Below are positions 1-5,976 of a stretch of 6,507 nt of DNA, piece by piece. Every line of letters begins with the position of its first letter. Position 1 is the stretch's first letter. The notes under the pieces are model-generated. The model saw only the letters and a list, made by a program, of their open reading frames with translations, was not told where the DNA came from and did no database searches. The position numbers and the translations under genes were made by a program. The DNA is from Candidatus Delongbacteria bacterium. Its GTDB lineage: Bacteria > UBA4055. The stretch lies in assembly GCA_013139625.1 (NCBI GenBank), contig WTAK01000068.1:1-6507 (forward strand). Reading direction: 5' to 3'.

Positions 1-171
1 TGTTACGACGCAAATGTGTCACCTCACATTCATTTTGAATGTCAAAATTGTAGCACAATCTATGATTTCTTTGAAGATTATAATTTTTCTAGTATGAGTG
101 GTATGTATGGTTTTAAGGTCAAAACGTATAGTATTTATGTAAAAGGAATATGTAATAAATGTAATTCTTAA
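1..171 (+). CDS. Fur-family metalloregulator, PerR-like (C-terminal fragment)
   Basis: This is the last 56 residues of a Fur-superfamily transcription regulator; the DNA-binding winged helix lies before the window. Seen in sequence: an H-I-H motif (fragment residues 9 and 11), a first CxxC (14, 17), and a second CxxC (51, 54) in the GICNKC tail. The four cysteines match the structural zinc site of Fur/PerR proteins. By alignment from memory with Bacillus PerR, D3, H9, H11 and D22 fall at the positions of D85, H91, H93 and D104, the regulatory metal ligands. An Asp at the D104 position, rather than the Glu usual in Fur, is the feature associated with iron-based peroxide sensing in PerR. The role would be metal-dependent repression in the cytoplasm. 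The next gene starts 36 bases downstream with no visible terminator between, so cotranscription is plausible. Fur-family membership is firm; the PerR subtype is inference from ligands only, since the start and H37 are not visible. Confidence 0.88.
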   Translation, partial: CYDANVSPHIHFECQNCSTIYDFFEDYNFSSMSGMYGFKVKTYSIYVKGICNKCNS

Positions 172-207
172 TATTTAACAAGTGTATAACTAAAAGGAGA
201 AAAGAAA

Positions 208-573
208 ATGAAAGTAAAAATGATGATTCCAATACTATTATTCGCACTAATGGTATTTGCACAAAAAGGTGTACCAGTAAAAGGAAATAATCTCGTAGCT
301 AATTCAGGAAAAGTATCCATTATTACGGAGATTCAGAAACTTAACAAACTTGAGAAACAAATTATTGAAATAGAAAATGGTCTCAAGCTATCGAAAAATA
401 ATATTGTGATTTTAGAAAAACAAGTTGCAGACCACAAGAAGAAAACAAAAGAAACTACAGCAAAGATCGCAAAATTAAAAAGTTCTCGTAAAGAGCTTGA
501 AAAACAGATCAAAGCACTTGAAGCAAGTATGAATACTGGTAGTAACAAAAATACACTTAAAAATGGAGAGTAA
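208..573 (+). CDS. small exported coiled-coil protein, unknown function
   Basis: A 121-residue protein that I cannot assign to a named family. Residues 1-19 form a signal peptide (basic MKVK start, hydrophobic core, cleavage likely in VFA-Q). After a short polar linker, residues about 40-108 are rich in K, E, L and I with hydrophobics at heptad spacing (for example LNKLEKQIIEIENGL), predicting a long continuous coiled coil; the tail is polar (N, G, S, K). It has no cysteine and no second membrane segment, so it should be a soluble or envelope-associated periplasmic helix. The ATG at 208 is supported by the AAAGGAGA ribosome site at 193-200. Its stop is 2 bases before the next start, which indicates translational coupling to the PhnD-like protein and suggests the two act together. 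It could be an adaptor or structural partner; this is inference from adjacency only. Confidence 0.85.
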   Translation: MKVKMMIPILLFALMVFAQKGVPVKGNNLVANSGKVSIITEIQKLNKLEKQIIEIENGLKLSKNNIVILEKQVADHKKKTKETTAKIAKLKSSRKELEKQIKALEASMNTGSNKNTLKNGE

Positions 574-575
574 TA

Positions 576-1424
576 ATGAAAAAAATACTAATGCTACTGA
601 TAATTGTAGTAATGACTGCGCAGATGTTCGCACAAGAAGCTACAAAAAGAGTACCTAACCCTGATGAATTAACCTTGGCAATTTTGCCAACTTACTCAAG
701 ACTCGAAATAATGGGTATGTATGCACAAATAAAAGGTGAGATTAAAAAGGCAACTGGAAAGAAAGTAAAACTGAAAGTTGCGAAAGATTTTAGACAACAT
801 TTAAAATGGATGAATGAAGGCACAGTTGACCTAGCATTCTCTAATCCAGTTGTTTGTGCACAAGCACTTGAAAATGTTGATCTTTTGGTAACTGCCGTTG
901 TCGATGATGAACCTATTTTTAAAGGTGCTGTTATCGTACTGGAAGGTAGCCCTTTAAAAGAAGCTGAAGATTGTAAAGGTAAAAAACTTGGTGTTGTCTC
1001 ATGGAAATCAGGAGGCGGTTATTTGTCTCAGTACATCGCATTCATGGGAGAAGGTATTGATATATTGTCGGATTGTAAAACAAAGAAAATTAAAGCCGGA
1101 AAGGTTAATAATTTGATCAAAGAATTGAAGAAAGGCACTTTTGACGCAATATGTATTCCTTGTACCGACTTAGCTAAAGCAGATAGAATTATTGGTAAAG
1201 GTAAGTATACAAAGATCATGGATGGGGAATATTTACCAAATTGGGCTGTAAGTGCAAGAAAAGATCTTGATACTTCAATAAAAAGAAAAATAACCGCTGC
1301 TTTCCTTAGCCTTAAGGAAGGAAGTAAAGCTTTAAAGAAAATTCAAATTGACAGTTTCACACCTTCAGATGATTCTGAATACGAACCAATTCTTTATATT
1401 CTTGAAGGTAAGGGCGTAGAATAA
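576..1424 (+). CDS. PhnD-like periplasmic phosphate/phosphonate-type solute-binding protein
   Basis: A 282-residue exported protein of the PhnD/PF12974-type fold, which normally binds phosphonate, phosphite or similar oxyanions for an ABC importer. Residues 1-20 are a signal peptide (cleavage near MFA-Q). Family-typical blocks seen in order: the first strand TLAILPTYSRLE (33-44), the MNEGTVDLAFSNP block (79-91), KEAEDCKGKKLGVVSWKSGGG (128-148; a Ser/Gly-rich ligand loop at 142-148), and the LKKGTFDAICIPC block (184-196). The length is normal for the family. Five cysteines remain in the mature part (94, 133, 167, 193, 196), including a CxxC at 193-196, which is not a usual feature of PhnD proteins as I know them. 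The start is backed by GGAGAG at 565-570. It follows the coiled-coil gene by 2 bases. No permease or ATPase gene occurs in the window, so a sensing role or use of remote transport partners is possible. The ligand cannot be told from sequence. Confidence 0.85.
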   Translation: MKKILMLLIIVVMTAQMFAQEATKRVPNPDELTLAILPTYSRLEIMGMYAQIKGEIKKATGKKVKLKVAKDFRQHLKWMNEGTVDLAFSNPVVCAQALENVDLLVTAVVDDEPIFKGAVIVLEGSPLKEAEDCKGKKLGVVSWKSGGGYLSQYIAFMGEGIDILSDCKTKKIKAGKVNNLIKELKKGTFDAICIPCTDLAKADRIIGKGKYTKIMDGEYLPNWAVSARKDLDTSIKRKITAAFLSLKEGSKALKKIQIDSFTPSDDSEYEPILYILEGKGVE

Positions 1425-1548
1425 AATATATTTGAGACATAATAAACTCCCGAGATTCAAACTCGGGAGTGACATGACACTAAGTAATAGAAGAATTGAG
1501 TATATTTTTATAGATTTGTTGAAGAAAAGATATTTGGGAGGGAGAGAG
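1425..1548. other. intergenic region with palindrome
   Basis: A 124-base gap between the binding-protein gene and the DUF302-like gene. It holds the palindrome at 1446-1470 and, at its end, a strong purine-rich ribosome site (GGGAGGGAGAG, 1536-1546). I see no promoter with two well-placed boxes. The gap and hairpin make it likely that a new transcription unit, or an mRNA stability boundary, begins here. Confidence 0.5.
1446..1470. repeat. perfect 9-bp inverted repeat, REP-like or hairpin element
   Basis: ACTCCCGAG at 1446-1454 and CTCGGGAGT at 1462-1470 are perfect reverse complements around a 7-base loop (1455-1461). The stem is about two-thirds G+C in AT-rich surroundings. No T-run follows on the + strand (the next bases are GACATGACAC), which argues against a standard Rho-independent terminator for the upstream gene. 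On the - strand the stem is followed by TTTATTATG, only a weak U-tract. The form, a short GC-rich stem in an intergenic gap with a GTCAC-type flank, resembles dispersed REP-type palindromes. Copy number elsewhere cannot be judged from one window. The hairpin would also be able to protect the 3' end of the upstream mRNA. Confidence 0.7.
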
Positions 1549-2460
1549 ATGTTTAAATTATACAAATTATTAATTTTGATTATTATAGTTAGTGGTAGTT
1601 TTTTTCAACTTGTATATTCGAATGAAGATAGCCAGAAACCTTTTATCTTAGGCTCCATAGAAAAAGGAAGTATGAAAAAAGTAGAAAAAATAGTAAGGAA
1701 AAAATTAGCTAATAATGGATTTGAAATTATTGGAGAACACAGTTCATTATCTAATGTAAAAGTTATCATTATAACTAATAAATTTCTAAAAAATTCAGCT
1801 TCCGAATCCTTTTATGGAGGTTTTGGATCTTTTCAAAGAGTTTATCTATCTAAAGATGGAAACAGAGTTAAAGTTATTTATAATAATCCGATTTATACAT
1901 TCCACGCATACCAAATGTCCGGTACTTTGGAACCTGTTCTTAAAGATCTAAAAAAAGCTTTAGGGATGGAAAAATCATTTGGATCTGAAAAAGGAATTGA
2001 GATAGACAAACTTGAAAGTTATCATTTGGATCATATTCCAGGAGAAGATATGATGCCGTTTTTTGATGATTTCTATGAGCTGGCAACTTTTGATAGTTAT
2101 GCCGAAGCGGTTGAAGTAGTGGAGAATGCCATTAAATCTAATAAGGGATTTGCACAAAATATCTTTAGGATAGACATCCCGAATAAAGATGAAACAGTTT
2201 TTGGTATCACTTACAATAAAGATAAAAATATTTGTAAAGAGATCTTAGATACATTTGGCACAAAATCAAATGTTTGTGCAGCAGTATTGCCATACGAAAT
2301 ATTAGTGACTGATAATGAGGTCATAGCAATGCATGCAAAATTTAGAATCCCCTTGAATTTTCATGATATATTTAATGGGAATGAGGCTAATCTAAATAAA
2401 CTGGAAGGATTTTCATTTGATATAGAGAAATTTCTTAAGATACTATCAACAGCAAAGTAA
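1549..2460 (+). CDS. exported protein with DUF302-like C-terminal half, unknown function
   Basis: A 303-residue protein with a signal peptide at 1-24 (hydrophobic LLILIIIVSG core, cleavage near VYS-N). The first half (about 33-175) contains a GGFGSFQRVYLSKDG block (90-104), then NNPIYTFHAYQM (112-123) and FGSEKGIEIDKLESYH (144-159). The second half (about 180-303) contains CKEILDTFG (229-237) and VCAAVLPYEILVTDNEVIA (242-260), followed by KFRIPLNF (264-271). The second half resembles the end of DUF302 proteins, where a conserved LP-x-x-I-x-V strand follows the core; the first half may be a diverged copy of the same fold. I recall similar conserved hypothetical proteins but no established function. 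There are two cysteines (229, 243). The start ATG at 1549 is chosen over an upstream in-frame TTG at 1432 because of the strong ribosome site at 1536-1546, the signal peptide beginning there, and the palindrome that an extended protein would have to include. Confidence 0.8.
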   Translation: MFKLYKLLILIIIVSGSFFQLVYSNEDSQKPFILGSIEKGSMKKVEKIVRKKLANNGFEIIGEHSSLSNVKVIIITNKFLKNSASESFYGGFGSFQRVYLSKDGNRVKVIYNNPIYTFHAYQMSGTLEPVLKDLKKALGMEKSFGSEKGIEIDKLESYHLDHIPGEDMMPFFDDFYELATFDSYAEAVEVVENAIKSNKGFAQNIFRIDIPNKDETVFGITYNKDKNICKEILDTFGTKSNVCAAVLPYEILVTDNEVIAMHAKFRIPLNFHDIFNGNEANLNKLEGFSFDIEKFLKILSTAK

Positions 2461-2519
2461 GGTTTTAAAGAAAATTGAAATTAATTTGATCAGAAATTGA
2501 GTAGGGGGTAGGAAGGTTT

Positions 2520-4253
2520 ATGAAAAAAATTATACTTTTATTAGTTGTTTTACAGATCGTAACGATGTTTGTTTATTCTGAAAGATCGGTATTGAAAGCT
2601 GAACCAATAAATGAATATAACGATTCGGAAAGCTGGGCATTTAATGATTTTGACGGTGATGGTCTATTTGATATGGTAATAGCAAATCTTAGCGGAAAAT
2701 TATACCATTACGAACAGGCTGCTACGAATCTGACGGCGATGCAACTTAAATCTGATAATTTTAATGACTTCGAAATTGAGTTTTTCTCATCTCCTGGTTT
2801 TTACGATATAGATAATGATGGTTTATTGGATATGTTCTTAGGTGAGTATTACGGAAATATAAGGCATTATGAGCAAGATAAATCAAAGTCAGGAAAATTC
2901 ATCCTCAAAAATGAAAGATTCTCCAATATTGAAGCAGGAAAAGATCCTACCCCTGTATTTTGTGATATAGATAATGATGGTTTGATAGATATGCTTATTG
3001 GAACACTTAGCTCTAATTTAATTCATTATGAACAGGTAGAAGTTAATTCAGAGGAATTTGAACATATTACTGATAGTTTCAATGATTTTGACTATGGTTT
3101 TAGATTAACTCCTACATTTGCAGACCCTGATAACGATGGGTTAAAGAATCTTGTAGTTGGAAGAATGAATGCTTTGATAGTTCATTCAGAGCAGGATAAA
3201 AAGGATTCATATGTATTCACTGATGCAAAAGAAACAAATAATCAGGTTGGTCTTAACTACTATTCTCCTCCAATAATAATTGACTTGGATAATGATGGAT
3301 TGTTTGATATTCTCATTGGTGATGAGTCTGGAAAACTAAGGCATTTTGAACAGATTAAGAGGGATGTGGTTGGTGGTAAAAATATTATTGAGATCAAAGA
3401 AGGAAAGAAAGGAATAGTTAAAACGAAAAAGACCAATATGCAGCAATCTGAAGAAAAGATTACATGTAATGAAAAGATCGACATCTCCAATACTAAAATA
3501 CTTGATAACAAAATTATAGCAGTAAAAAAAGAGATTGCAAAAAAGAAAAAAGAGAAATCATCAGATGAAGACATATTTAATAATACTAGCAGTGATGACG
3601 AACTTGAAAATATTTTAACCAAGTGTATGCTCTTAAGAAAGGAATTAAATTCAAAGAAAGCTGAGTTTGAAGAAATAAGAAAAAAGATGTCAGGTAAAAT
3701 TTCAAGATCGGAATATGATAAATTATATGTAAAATATAAGAAATACTGGGCAGAACTGAATGCAGTTAAGAAGACAATATCAGAGAGAAGTGATTGTAAA
3801 GAAATCAGGCATATCCATATGTATAATCAGGCATTGGAACTGAAGTATGAGGAAGAGTTTGATGAAGCTCTGGATATTCTTATTGAAGCCGTTAAAATAA
3901 AACCTGACTTTGACAAAGGATACTCTCAGATAGTTTCAATACTTATTGAGATCGAAGAAGATGAAGAAGCCGGAGAGTATATAGACAAGATTAAAGATCC
4001 TGAAAGGAAAGGAAAACTTTATTACAAAAGGGCTGTGGCAATAAAAGACAGCTATCCCGAAAAAGCGATAAAATATCTACATACTATGGCTGATCTTTAT
4101 AATCCCGCACTGGCTTATTACTACTCCGGATATGTTTATTCTTCAGTTATGTCTGATAGTAAAAAAGCGATATTAGAGTTGAATAAGTCACTTAAATATG
4201 ATCCGGAAGAACCTAAAGCACTTAAGCTACTTGCGTCTTGTAAAGCAGGGTAA
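2520..4253 (+). CDS. exported FG-GAP/VCBS-type repeat protein with coiled coil and C-terminal TPRs
   Basis: A 577-residue protein in three parts after a signal peptide (1-20, cleavage near VYS-E). Residues 40-278 hold five repeats, each with a D-x-D-x-D-G calcium-binding loop (starting at D43, D96, D149, D202, D255), a short strand such as LFDILIG, and a closing H-Y-E-Q motif (from H63, H116, H169, H222, H275); such repeats form beta-propeller blades in FG-GAP/VCBS proteins. Repeat 4 is diverged (DPDNDGLKN, HSEQ). Residues about 290-425 are strongly charged and helical, with runs of K and E, probably coiled coil. Residues about 430-570 carry TPR-like helix pairs, for example AYYYSGYVYSSV (531-542) followed by KKAILELNKSLKYDPEEPKA (548-567). 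A periplasmic or surface scaffold role is likely; no catalytic motif is seen. The ATG has AGGGGG and GGAAGG upstream within about 20 bases. It lies 59 bases after the previous gene. Confidence 0.88.
   Translation: MKKIILLLVVLQIVTMFVYSERSVLKAEPINEYNDSESWAFNDFDGDGLFDMVIANLSGKLYHYEQAATNLTAMQLKSDNFNDFEIEFFSSPGFYDIDNDGLLDMFLGEYYGNIRHYEQDKSKSGKFILKNERFSNIEAGKDPTPVFCDIDNDGLIDMLIGTLSSNLIHYEQVEVNSEEFEHITDSFNDFDYGFRLTPTFADPDNDGLKNLVVGRMNALIVHSEQDKKDSYVFTDAKETNNQVGLNYYSPPIIIDLDNDGLFDILIGDESGKLRHFEQIKRDVVGGKNIIEIKEGKKGIVKTKKTNMQQSEEKITCNEKIDISNTKILDNKIIAVKKEIAKKKKEKSSDEDIFNNTSSDDELENILTKCMLLRKELNSKKAEFEEIRKKMSGKISRSEYDKLYVKYKKYWAELNAVKKTISERSDCKEIRHIHMYNQALELKYEEEFDEALDILIEAVKIKPDFDKGYSQIVSILIEIEEDEEAGEYIDKIKDPERKGKLYYKRAVAIKDSYPEKAIKYLHTMADLYNPALAYYYSGYVYSSVMSDSKKAILELNKSLKYDPEEPKALKLLASCKAG
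2637..3353 (+). repeat. five in-gene repeats with exact 159-bp (53-residue) period
   Basis: The calcium-loop aspartates (D43, D96, D149, D202, D255) and the closing histidines (H63, H116, H169, H222, H275) are each spaced by exactly 53 residues across all five units. Repeats 2 and 3 share an identical 20-base stretch at 2805-2824 and 2964-2983. Regular spacing with no insertions points to tandem duplication of a 159-bp unit. Unit 4 is the most diverged. Confidence 0.85.
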
Positions 4254-4318
4254 ACATGAGAGTGGTTTGCAATCTATTAATATCACAGTAAAAGAAGCCC
4301 AATATTGATTTGGAAAAT

Positions 4319-4324
4319 TATAAT
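4319..4324 (+). promoter_or_regulatory. possible -10 box (TATAAT)
   Basis: A perfect TATAAT lies in the 100-base gap before the TTG-started thioredoxin gene, about 30 bases upstream of the start codon. No convincing -35 box sits at 16-18 bases upstream of it (a TTGATT at 4305-4310 is too close). In DNA this AT-rich the match may be chance. Confidence 0.2.
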
Positions 4325-4343
4325 GTATTATGTGTATGTGAAT

Positions 4344-4348
4344 GAGGT
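4344..4348 (+). promoter_or_regulatory. ribosome binding site (GAGGT) deciding the TTG start
   Basis: GAGGT lies 5 bases before the TTG at 4354. A TAA at 4348-4350 is in frame just upstream, so no earlier start is possible, and the first in-frame ATG would remove the signal peptide. This supports TTG initiation. Confidence 0.65.
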
Positions 4349-4353
4349 AAGCG

Positions 4354-5841
4354 TTGTACGGATTTATTAGATATTTTATATCACTTGGTATTCTTTTTCT
4401 AAGTATATTGTCATTATTCTCTAAAGATTATTCCCTAGAGGAACTTGTAAACGCAACAAACGAAGTTAATTCGGCACAAGAATATTTCAGTATATATCTT
4501 GATTTTTATAAGAACAGTACAGATAAGGTTATCCTGAAAAAAGTAACTTCTGCAATGGCAAAGATAGATTATGACAGTACATTCACAATACTCAAAGAAA
4601 AATACAACAAATCACAAGGCAATGACGTTGTGGCGTATTTGTACGGTAGTATATTGAAAGATCCTGTTAAATCCATTGAGATTGGCAGAAAGGTTATTGC
4701 ACTGAATAAGGAACTTGAATGCGGCTACAGACTAATTACCGAAACTTATGCTAAGAAATATTTCTTCCATGATGATGAAAATACTGATAAATTGAAAGAA
4801 TTATTCCCTGAGGACGAAGCTTTATTCGAATATTATTATTCAAATTACAACTCAAATGATGGTAGTTCACGATATACATATTGTAAATATCTTATTTTTA
4901 AAGAAAGGCTGAATGAAGCTGAGAACTTGCTGGATAAAGCAGAAGAAAATGAAGAAGTGTGGACTGATGCTGAATTGTTCAGTGATTTTTATACTATTAA
5001 AGGTGATTACGAAAACGCAGTTATTTTTTTTATTAAAGAAGCTATTGGAATATATAGTAATTTACAAGAAGGTGATCATCTTACTAAATGGGCAGAGATC
5101 AACCTTTTTTTTAAACTAGTAAATTCTAGAAAGTACAAAGAAGCTCATAATTTTATACATACTGCTGAATATATACCTGAGAAAGAAAGGTATTTTTGGG
5201 AAAGTTTATCCTATTGCATTGAGAAAGAAAAAGAAAAAGCCATTGCTGCAATAAGGAGATCTGTTGAGCTGGGATGGGATAATGTATTATCCGTTCAGTA
5301 TTATAAAGAATTAGAATATATTTCAGTTGAACCTGAATGGTCAGATATCCAAAATATGATTGAGGCAAACAGAGATACAAATGAAAATAAAAGAAAAAAA
5401 GTAATAACTGATATGAAATTTTTAAGAGAAATTCCTGATGTAACCTTTCAAGATTCAAACGGTAAAGAATTTACTATAGAAAGTATAAAGGGCAGTATTA
5501 TTATACTCGATTTTTGGGCAACCTGGTGTAAAGAATGCTTAACGGTTATGCCTTCTTTGAGTAAATATGCTTTAGAAACACCCGAAGATGTCAGAATATT
5601 AGCGGTAAATATATGGGAAGAAAATGATGAAAAAGCTATACAGATGTTCAAAGAGAAAGAATATAATATAGAACTCGTTTTCGGTATGGAGGGTCTAAAA
5701 AAAATATTTGGTTTTGATGGAATTCCGCATATGTGTGCAATTGATAGGAATGGTAATCTTAGATATGAAAAAAGTGGTTCTTCCAGTAATATTGCAGACT
5801 ATTTAAAGTGGTGGATCGAGGATCTTAAAGCAGAAGAATAG
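4354..5841 (+). CDS. exported helical-repeat protein with C-terminal TlpA/ResA-like thioredoxin domain
   Basis: A 495-residue protein beginning at TTG. Residues 1-23 form a signal peptide or membrane anchor (hydrophobic ISLGILFLSILSLF). Residues about 25-345 are alpha-helical with TPR-like pairs (for example LNEAENLLDKAEENE, 186-200; KYKEAHNFIHTAEYIPEKE, 260-278), ending in a G-W-D...EPEW segment (307-329) typical of the last helices of such arrays. Residues about 357-490 are a thioredoxin-fold domain of the TlpA/ResA/AhpC-TSA type: LDFWATWCKEC (385-395) with the redox pair C392 and C395, and the cis-proline motif GIPHMCAID (456-464; P458) followed by the usual DRNGNLRYEKSG turn. It would act outside the cytoplasm in thiol-disulfide exchange, probably as a reductant; the helical part would choose its partner. 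The active-site dipeptide is KE, not the common GP or PP. The gap to the gene upstream is 100 bases. The substrate is unknown. Confidence 0.9.
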   Translation: MYGFIRYFISLGILFLSILSLFSKDYSLEELVNATNEVNSAQEYFSIYLDFYKNSTDKVILKKVTSAMAKIDYDSTFTILKEKYNKSQGNDVVAYLYGSILKDPVKSIEIGRKVIALNKELECGYRLITETYAKKYFFHDDENTDKLKELFPEDEALFEYYYSNYNSNDGSSRYTYCKYLIFKERLNEAENLLDKAEENEEVWTDAELFSDFYTIKGDYENAVIFFIKEAIGIYSNLQEGDHLTKWAEINLFFKLVNSRKYKEAHNFIHTAEYIPEKERYFWESLSYCIEKEKEKAIAAIRRSVELGWDNVLSVQYYKELEYISVEPEWSDIQNMIEANRDTNENKRKKVITDMKFLREIPDVTFQDSNGKEFTIESIKGSIIILDFWATWCKECLTVMPSLSKYALETPEDVRILAVNIWEENDEKAIQMFKEKEYNIELVFGMEGLKKIFGFDGIPHMCAIDRNGNLRYEKSGSSSNIADYLKWWIEDLKAEE

Positions 5842-5860
5842 TTTAATACTAAACAATATT

Positions 5861-5876
5861 TGTGACCTGTATCACA
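5861..5876. promoter_or_regulatory. CRP/FNR-superfamily binding site (TGTGA-N6-TCACA)
   Basis: The 16-base sequence TGTGACCTGTATCACA has perfect 5-base half-sites separated by 6 bases, exactly the half-sites and spacing of the E. coli CRP consensus; HcpR-type regulators in anaerobes use very similar dyads. It lies in an intergenic gap, centred about 108 bases upstream of the PAS sensor start codon. If the -10 box at 5900-5905 is real, the site centre falls near -43, close to the class II activator position (-41.5). Which family member binds (cAMP, nitric-oxide or oxygen type) cannot be told from the site. Confidence 0.6.
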
Positions 5877-5899
5877 GCTTTAGCTTAGAAACCATTGTA

Positions 5900-5905
5900 T
5901 ATATT
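5900..5905 (+). promoter_or_regulatory. possible -10 box (TATATT) of the PAS sensor gene
   Basis: TATATT lies 23 bases downstream of the CRP-like dyad. There is no good -35 box 17 bases upstream, as expected for an activator-dependent promoter. A second candidate, TAATAT at 5913-5918, would place the dyad near -56. The region is AT-rich, so this rests mainly on the position relative to the dyad. Confidence 0.25.
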
Positions 5906-5976
5906 AAGTATGTAATATAACGTGAAGATAAGTAACACAACGAAAAGTTAAGTTGAATCTAAGTAGAGGTAAGTAA

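Larger units (their letters stand above)
5842..5976. other. 135-base intergenic region with regulatory signals
   Basis: This gap separates the thioredoxin-domain gene from the PAS sensor gene. It contains a perfect CRP/FNR-type dyad (5861-5876), a possible -10 box (5900-5905) and a ribosome site (AGAGGT, 5965-5970). No terminator hairpin with a T-run is visible; a 5-bp stem at 5841-5854 is too weak. Confidence 0.55.

Noticed and set aside
1427..1434. TATATTTG, matching the Bacteroidota -7 consensus TAnnTTTG (another match, TAGATTTG, at 1511-1518)
   Set aside because: Neither has a TTG-type -33 element at the right distance, and such matches are frequent in AT-rich DNA.
1446..1470. Palindrome as a Rho-independent terminator of the binding-protein gene
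   Set aside because: No T-run follows on the + strand; a terminator role is less likely than a REP-like or stabilising hairpin, though not excluded.
1432..1548. In-frame TTG at 1432 that would extend the DUF302-like protein by 39 residues
   Set aside because: The extension would encode the palindrome and a non-hydrophobic leader ahead of the signal peptide; the ATG at 1549 has a strong ribosome site directly upstream.
3260..3622. 120-codon frame on the - strand
   Set aside because: It is the antisense shadow of the Asp/Lys/Glu-rich repeat and coiled-coil coding region, giving a low-complexity S/F/I-rich translation; other - strand frames in the window are the same kind of shadow.
4257..4292. 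Eleven-codon ATG frame in the gap after the repeat protein
   Set aside because: It has no ribosome site, is very short and shows no recognisable peptide features.
4913..5119. 68-codon frame inside the thioredoxin-domain gene in another + frame
   Set aside because: It lies wholly within a well-supported gene and its translation has no coherent domain features.
5841..5854. GTTTA-ATAC-TAAAC inverted repeat after the thioredoxin-domain gene
   Set aside because: The 5-bp AT-rich stem without a T-run is too weak for a terminator.
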